Made by a program: the position numbers and the translations under genes. A DNA stretch of 64,000 bases from Rossellomorea marisflavi (lineage in GTDB: Bacteria > Bacillota > Bacilli > Bacillales > Bacillaceae_B): the NCBI RefSeq assembly GCF_022170785.1, contig NZ_CP081870.1, positions 980,001-1,044,000 on the forward strand. Reading direction: 5' to 3'. This document shows, piece after piece, positions 59,884-64,000 of this stretch. The first letter of the stretch is position 1. Each line of letters starts with the position of its first letter. The notes beneath the pieces are model-generated. The model was not told the DNA's origin, did not search any database, and worked only from the letters and a program-made list of their open reading frames with translations.

Positions 59884-61483
59884 AACCATCATCACCAATC
59901 CCGTATTGCCTGGATTTCATCCGGATCCGAGTCTCCTCCGGGTGAAGGACACCTATTACATCGCCGTCTCCACATTCGAGTGGCTTCCAGGCGTCCGTAT
60001 CTATGAATCACGCGATCTCGTTAACTGGGAACACAAATCCGATCCCCTCACCGATCAGGTGGACCTCCGGGGAAACCCGAAGAACGGCAGCATCTGGGCC
60101 CCGCAGATCAGCTACTCGGACGGACTCTATTATCTCGTCTATACCGATGTGAAAAGCACGAGGCGACCGTTCAAGGACAGTCATAATTATGTCATCACCG
60201 CTCCCGACCTCAGCGGCCCGTGGTCGGATCCCGTCTACCTCAACAGCAGTGGCTTCGACCCATCGCTCTTCCACGATTACGACGGCAAGACCTGGCTCCT
60301 CAATGAAATCTGGGATTACCGGATGACGACGGGGAATAAGTCGGCAGGAATTGTTTTACAAGAATACGATCGTATTAGGCAAGCGCTCACGGGTCCGGTC
60401 CATAAGGTGTTTGACGGCACCGAGCTTGCCAAAACGGAAGCACCCCATCTGTATCGCCACAACGGCTATTACTATCTGATCACGGCAGAAGGAGGGACGG
60501 GTTCCGGCCACGCCATCACCGTCTGCCGGTCCCGTGCCATCACGGGTCCATATGAAGTGGACCCGGAATACCCGATGCTCACGGCCCGGGATAAGCCGGA
60601 ATCGCCCCTTCAATGCGCCGGCCACGGCAGCATCATCCAGTCACCCGAGGGCAACTGGTATATGGCCTATCTGTGCACGCGTCCCCTCGGTGGGAGCGGG
60701 GCGATCCTCGGTCGCGAGACGGCGATCCAGGAAGTGACGTGGAGCGAAGACGGGTGGCTAAGGCTGGCAGACGGCGGAAACGGTCCGAGTCTGCAGACGG
60801 CCATTGAGACGAAAGAACCCGTCCGTCAGGTCAAACCCACCGATTTCCACGATGAGTTCCAAGGGAACCTTCACCAGGAGTGGAACACTTTGCGCATTCC
60901 CCAGGACCCTTCATGGTGCGACCTGACGAGCAGGAAAGGAGCTCTCCGCCTACGGTCCGGCGGCTCGCCGCACTCCCTGTTCGACCATCACATCCTCGCC
61001 GTGCGCCAGAAGGATTTCTTTTACGAGGCCGAGACGAGGATCGAATACGAGCCGGAGACGTTCAATCAGCTCGCAGGTCTCATGCTTTATCTCGATGATG
61101 AGAATTATCTCTACTGCTATCTTACCCTGGATGAATCCGGACGGGTGCTGCGACTGCTTTCCTGTGATGGAGGGGAATCGACGCTTCATCCGGTCATGAT
61201 CGATCTCGGAGATGGCGCCATTGATCTCAAGGTGGAAGGACTCGGGAGCGAGGCAAGGTTCTACTATCGCAGTAACGCAGAATGGCTGCCCGTAGACGAT
61301 GCCATCCCGGTCCACTTTTTATCAGGCGGCTTCACCGGAACCTATATCGGCATCGCCGTCCACGACATGGATACCCAATCCGGTTCCCATGCCGACTTCC
61401 ATCATTTCACGTACCGGGGAAAAGACGAAGCGAGAGGAATTGGAGAATCCGGAGAGTGGATGGTGAATTTCAGCGATTCGTGA
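59876..61483 (+). CDS. GH43 family beta-xylosidase/arabinofuranosidase
   Basis: The 535-residue cytoplasmic enzyme begins MPKTIITNPVLPGFHPDPSL, where the Asp in HPDPS is the catalytic base. Further sites are SSGFDPSLFHDYDGKTW (pKa-modulating Asp) and LAKTEAPHLYRHNGYYYL (acid Glu). The C-terminal beta-sandwich (about 335-520, YLDDENYLYCYLTLDESGRV) is the domain typical of XynB-type beta-xylosidases. AGAAAGGAG precedes the ATG at 59876, which overlaps the previous gene by eight bases. It links xylan side-products to the xylA-xylB pathway. Confidence 0.92.
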   Translation: MPKTIITNPVLPGFHPDPSLLRVKDTYYIAVSTFEWLPGVRIYESRDLVNWEHKSDPLTDQVDLRGNPKNGSIWAPQISYSDGLYYLVYTDVKSTRRPFKDSHNYVITAPDLSGPWSDPVYLNSSGFDPSLFHDYDGKTWLLNEIWDYRMTTGNKSAGIVLQEYDRIRQALTGPVHKVFDGTELAKTEAPHLYRHNGYYYLITAEGGTGSGHAITVCRSRAITGPYEVDPEYPMLTARDKPESPLQCAGHGSIIQSPEGNWYMAYLCTRPLGGSGAILGRETAIQEVTWSEDGWLRLADGGNGPSLQTAIETKEPVRQVKPTDFHDEFQGNLHQEWNTLRIPQDPSWCDLTSRKGALRLRSGGSPHSLFDHHILAVRQKDFFYEAETRIEYEPETFNQLAGLMLYLDDENYLYCYLTLDESGRVLRLLSCDGGESTLHPVMIDLGDGAIDLKVEGLGSEARFYYRSNAEWLPVDDAIPVHFLSGGFTGTYIGIAVHDMDTQSGSHADFHHFTYRGKDEARGIGESGEWMVNFSDS

Positions 61484-61531
61484 AACCTTGCACGACCCTT
61501 TTTCGTAAAGGTAGAAAAAGGGAGGGAAACC

Positions 61532-61846
61532 ATGAACCGGTTCAAAACAATCCTGTTTTTCCTGGCCGCCCTGATCATCCTCTCCGGATGTCGCGTCGAA
61601 TGGACCAGCTCGAATGGCAAGGTGGAAAAAGAAGAGCAGGGGTTCACCCTCGACCTGTTCAACGATCTTGAAAAAGGCATGACCTATCCGGAAGTCGTGG
61701 ATGTCATCGGTCAACCTGGCGTACCGGAAGGCGAGGAAGACAACGGCGAAAACGATTCAGTCTACAGATGGGAAGATGAGGAGAAGATGGTTAGGCTTGT
61801 GTTTGAGCGAGGGAAGCTTACAGTGAAAGAACAGTTCGGGTTATGA
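61532..61846 (+). CDS. Small lipoprotein, SmpA/BLIP-like domain
   Basis: The 104-residue lipoprotein has signal MNRFKTILFFLAALIILSGC. The mature part FNDLEKGMTYPEVVDVIGQP then YRWEDEEKMVRLVFERGKLT fits the short alpha-beta SmpA/OmlA-BLIP fold (GM(T)Y.EV...G.PG......Y.W......V.F..GK...K). The function is unknown. It follows GH43 by 48 bases with GGGAGGG upstream and ends at a terminator, so it could be last in the operon. Confidence 0.78.
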   Translation: MNRFKTILFFLAALIILSGCRVEWTSSNGKVEKEEQGFTLDLFNDLEKGMTYPEVVDVIGQPGVPEGEEDNGENDSVYRWEDEEKMVRLVFERGKLTVKEQFGL

Positions 61847-61848
61847 AG

Positions 61849-61882
61849 AAATGCACCGTCAGATGACGGTGCATTTTCTTTT
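61849..61882. terminator. terminator at the end of the pectin operon
   Basis: AATGCACCGTC (61850-61860) pairs with GACGGTGCATT (61865-61875), followed by T-rich sequence; it also faces the convergent gene at 61888. Confidence 0.9.
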
Positions 61883-61887
61883 GCGGC

Positions 61888-62121
61888 TTACCAGCGCAGC
61901 ATGGTCTCAAACGAGGTATAAAAGATAAATAGACATACCGCGATGAGCAAACTAGCTAAAACCTTTTTATTATTCTTGTACTCTTCAATCCCCATGATAA
62001 GGATCATACCGCCCATGAACAAAAGCATAAGGGGGACATAAGTGAAATCATCCGCCAGCATTCCGTAAAGAGCGAATGACCCGGTGAGGATAGCAAGCAG
62101 GATCCGCAGGATCTTTAACAA
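61888..62121 (-). CDS. DUF3953-like small membrane protein (YczI-like)
   Basis: TTG at 62121 with GGAGG seven to eight bases upstream gives 77 residues beginning LLKILRILLAILTGSFALYG; the ATG at 62142 would bury that ribosome binding site in the coding sequence. There are three hydrophobic segments, including FTYVPLMLLFMGGMILIMGI and then EEYKNNKKVLASLLIAVCLF. The arrangement matches the YczI/DUF3953 family of unknown function. Confidence 0.72.
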   Translation of the reverse strand: MLKILRILLAILTGSFALYGMLADDFTYVPLMLLFMGGMILIMGIEEYKNNKKVLASLLIAVCLFIFYTSFETMLRW

Positions 62122-62232
62122 GGAAAGGCCTCCAATCAACATACTGTTCTCACACTATCATACATGACGACTTTTAAAAATCCCCTTGAAAAACATTTTA
62201 TACCATATTACCTTCAAGTGGAGGAGATTGAT

Positions 62233-62676
62233 ATGATGATAGAAGAGATTCCAGAGATGAGAATCGCCTATTTCAGGAACATAGGCCCGTATGGAGGAGA
62301 AGCAAATAAGGAACTCATGGAAAAGGTGAAATCGTGGGCAAGAAAGAATGACATTCTGGAGAATTCGTTGATACTCGGAATTCCACAGGACCACCCGGAT
62401 CTCACGCCACCGGAAGCCTGCCGCTACGACACAGCCGTGGTGATCGCCTTGGATTTCGAGGTGAGAGGAGAGGCCATGGAGGGCACATTTCCAGGAGGGA
62501 CTTACGCGGTCTTCACACTGGACCACACCGAAGAAGCCGTAACGGAATGGTGGAAGCACATGCCATCGGATATTGAAAAGAGCGGATTATCCATAAGAAA
62601 CCGTCCCATCGTCGAACGATACACCGATGAACTGATCAAGCAGCATCGGTGTGAAATGCTAGTTCCTATTGAATAA
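62233..62676 (+). CDS. GyrI-like/AraC effector-binding domain protein
   Basis: The 147-residue soluble protein consists only of a small-molecule-binding (SHS2/GyrI-like) domain: MMIEEIPEMRIAYFRNIGPY, LILGIPQDHPDLTPPEACRY, FPGGTYAVFTLDHTEEAV and the C-terminal RPIVERYTD. There is no DNA-binding domain. TGGAGGAG precedes ATG 62233; a longer frame from 62164 overlaps the promoter region. The role is unknown. Such proteins bind drugs or hydrolyse cyclopropanoids in some cases. Confidence 0.85.
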   Translation: MMIEEIPEMRIAYFRNIGPYGGEANKELMEKVKSWARKNDILENSLILGIPQDHPDLTPPEACRYDTAVVIALDFEVRGEAMEGTFPGGTYAVFTLDHTEEAVTEWWKHMPSDIEKSGLSIRNRPIVERYTDELIKQHRCEMLVPIE

Positions 62677-62829
62677 GAAGTAGTGGTGGCAAAGACCGAC
62701 ACCTATCCTGTCGTGAACCATGAGAAACCACCATGATCAAAAAGTGCAATGAAGCGGGCGCCCGCAGCGGAATGAAACGGCCTTCTACTTTTTTCACATT
62801 TCCTTCAATCATTGGAGGAGTTTCTCCCT

Positions 62830-62859
62830 TTGACACAAAGAATTGATATTCAGTTTATA
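62830..62859 (+). promoter_or_regulatory. candidate promoter of the MMPL gene
   Basis: TTGACA (62830-62835), 18-base spacer, TTTATA (62854-62859). The rest of 62677-62829 shows no gene. Confidence 0.5.
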
Positions 62860-62917
62860 TTCCCTTGATAGAATGATCCCGTAAGCTTAATCATTCTGTT
62901 CATAGGAGTTGTCATAC

Positions 62918-64000
62918 ATGAAGAAAGTATTAGCACCCATCACCGACTGGGTATCGACCAAGCGGGGGATGTGGATCACGATCATCACATGGCTCGTAGT
63001 CATGATTGCCTTGAGTGCCGGTCCTAAGCTCTCGGACTACAAGGTGACGGATTTTCAATCGCTGCCCGATGATGCTCAGTCCATCATTGCAGATCAAAAA
63101 GTAGAGAAATACTTCCCAAATGACCAGGGAACTCCGGGGATCCTCGTCTTTCACAATGAAGATGGAAAGGTGAAGATAGAGGATGCCAATGAGATCCTAA
63201 ATGCGATCCGTGCTGAAAAGATCGAAGGGATCGATTCCATCGTGGACATCAGCAAGCTGCCGCCACCTGCCCTGGAAGGGTTCACGTCGGAAGACGGTTC
63301 CACGATGATCGTCCCGATGAATCTCGAGAAAGGCCTCGGGAATGACGAATACTCGACCATCAACGATGAAGCCTCCGAGATCGGGAACGACGTGGCGAAA
63401 GGCCAGGATGGCACAGACTTCTATATCACAGGTCCTGCCGGGATCGCAGGAGATACGGTGAAGCTATTCGAAAGCGCCGACTTCGTTCTGTTGATCGCGA
63501 CCGTGCTCATCATCCTTGTACTCCTGATTGCCATTTACCGCTCGCCGCTTCTAGCGATCATCCCGCTCCTCGCGACGGCCATCGTCTATCAGGTTGCCAA
63601 TCAGGCCATCGCCCTCATGGGGTCGGCCGGTCTTGAGATCAACAACTCGACGACGTCGATCATGAGCATCCTGCTCTTCGCCGCCGTGATCGACTACTCG
63701 CTGTTCGTGTTCTCACGCTACCGTGAAGAGCTCAACCGCTATGAAAGCAAGTATGAGTCAATGAAGCAGGCTATGAGGGCTACGGGAGAACCGGTCTTTT
63801 TCGCCGGTGGTACCGTGCTCGCCGCCATGCTCATCCTGTTCTTCGCGAATTTCCGTGATTACTCGAACTTCGCGCCGGTGTTCGGAATGGCCATGCTCGT
63901 GATCATGCTCGCGTCCATCACCCTTGTTCCGGCCTTGTTCACCCTGTTCGGACGAAAAGCCTTTTGGCCGAAAGTACCGAAATATGGCCAGGAAAAAGAA
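62918..64000 (+). CDS. MMPL family transporter (YdfJ-like), C-terminus beyond window
   Basis: The first 361 residues of an RND/MMPL-type membrane transporter run off the window edge. The start MKKVLAPITDWVSTKRGMWI has TAGGAG upstream. TM1 (WITIITWLVVMIALSAGP) is followed by an extracytoplasmic domain (about 40-185). A run of membrane helices follows: FVLLIATVLIILVLLIAIYR, IMSILLFAAVIDYSLFVFSR (the family's YSLF/Y..F..SRYRE region) and VFFAGGTVLAAMLILFFANF. Members export lipids, siderophores or drugs; the substrate here is unknown. Confidence 0.9.
   Translation, partial: MKKVLAPITDWVSTKRGMWITIITWLVVMIALSAGPKLSDYKVTDFQSLPDDAQSIIADQKVEKYFPNDQGTPGILVFHNEDGKVKIEDANEILNAIRAEKIEGIDSIVDISKLPPPALEGFTSEDGSTMIVPMNLEKGLGNDEYSTINDEASEIGNDVAKGQDGTDFYITGPAGIAGDTVKLFESADFVLLIATVLIILVLLIAIYRSPLLAIIPLLATAIVYQVANQAIALMGSAGLEINNSTTSIMSILLFAAVIDYSLFVFSRYREELNRYESKYESMKQAMRATGEPVFFAGGTVLAAMLILFFANFRDYSNFAPVFGMAMLVIMLASITLVPALFTLFGRKAFWPKVPKYGQEKE

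Overview
The window is chromosomal DNA of a Gram-positive, spore-forming Bacillaceae member. AGGAGG-type ribosome binding sites, TTG and GTG starts, lipoboxes of the L-(A/S)-(A/G)-C type, strong hairpin-plus-T-run terminators, perfect cre boxes and close relatives of Bacillus subtilis BdhA, YfmT/YfmS, XylR/XylA/XylB and the Ytc/Yte pectin genes all point there. The moderate GC content fits a Rossellomorea-like ('Bacillus marisflavi/aquimaris' group) organism; that genus guess is inference only. No rRNA, tRNA, CRISPR array, intact insertion sequence or prophage was seen.

Left part (1-10.4 kb): a LysR regulator (cut by the window edge) divergent from butanediol dehydrogenase bdhA; a PadR regulator overlapping a VanZ-type membrane protein; the RNA-repair pair hen1-pnkp; a dienelactone-hydrolase-like gene; a DUF1304 membrane protein; a decayed MBL-fold hydrolase; and a small AT-rich island with an XRE regulator and unknown small ORFs. 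From 10.4 to 18.0 kb a single gene encodes a 2530-residue protein built of 23 tandem carboxypeptidase-regulatory-like repeats ending in a cysteine-rich domain, probably a spore or cell-surface protein.

Middle part (18-43 kb): a YfmT-like aldehyde dehydrogenase with a soluble YfmS-like chemoreceptor; an ACR3/bile-acid-symporter-like carrier; a non-coding stretch with phased TTGCGA repeats; a cre-controlled pentose/multi-sugar ABC transporter (ChvE/GguA/GguB type); a three-component sugar sensor (membrane-anchored binding protein, histidine kinase, AraC-type response regulator) and a second XylF-like lipoprotein; an LLM flavin oxidoreductase behind an MhqR-type operator; an orphan BceB-like permease behind a BceR-type operator; a PadR/DUF2812 pair; a methyltransferase; an OsmC protein; and a cluster of tandem paralogous lipoproteins, one broken by frameshifts. 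A relative at 31.9 kb has a frameshifted start.

Right part (42.6-64 kb): an SDR, then xylR divergent from xylA-xylB and a uronate-dehydrogenase-like gene, which joins xylose and galacturonate metabolism in one operon; a YesS/YtdP-like AraC regulator; and a pectin/rhamnogalacturonan/xylan-oligosaccharide operon. That operon encodes an LplB/LplC/LplA-type importer with one permease gene divergent, DUF624, GH105, GH28, an esterase, a CE8 pectin methylesterase, DUF4064 and GH43. All of its hydrolases lack signal peptides, so the scheme is import of oligosaccharides followed by cytoplasmic de-esterification and hydrolysis, under catabolite control. The window ends in small unlinked genes and the start of an MMPL transporter.

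Four families of GGGGACGGTTCC-type REP-like palindromes sit between operons, at 20.6, 26.5, 31.7 and 32.4 kb.
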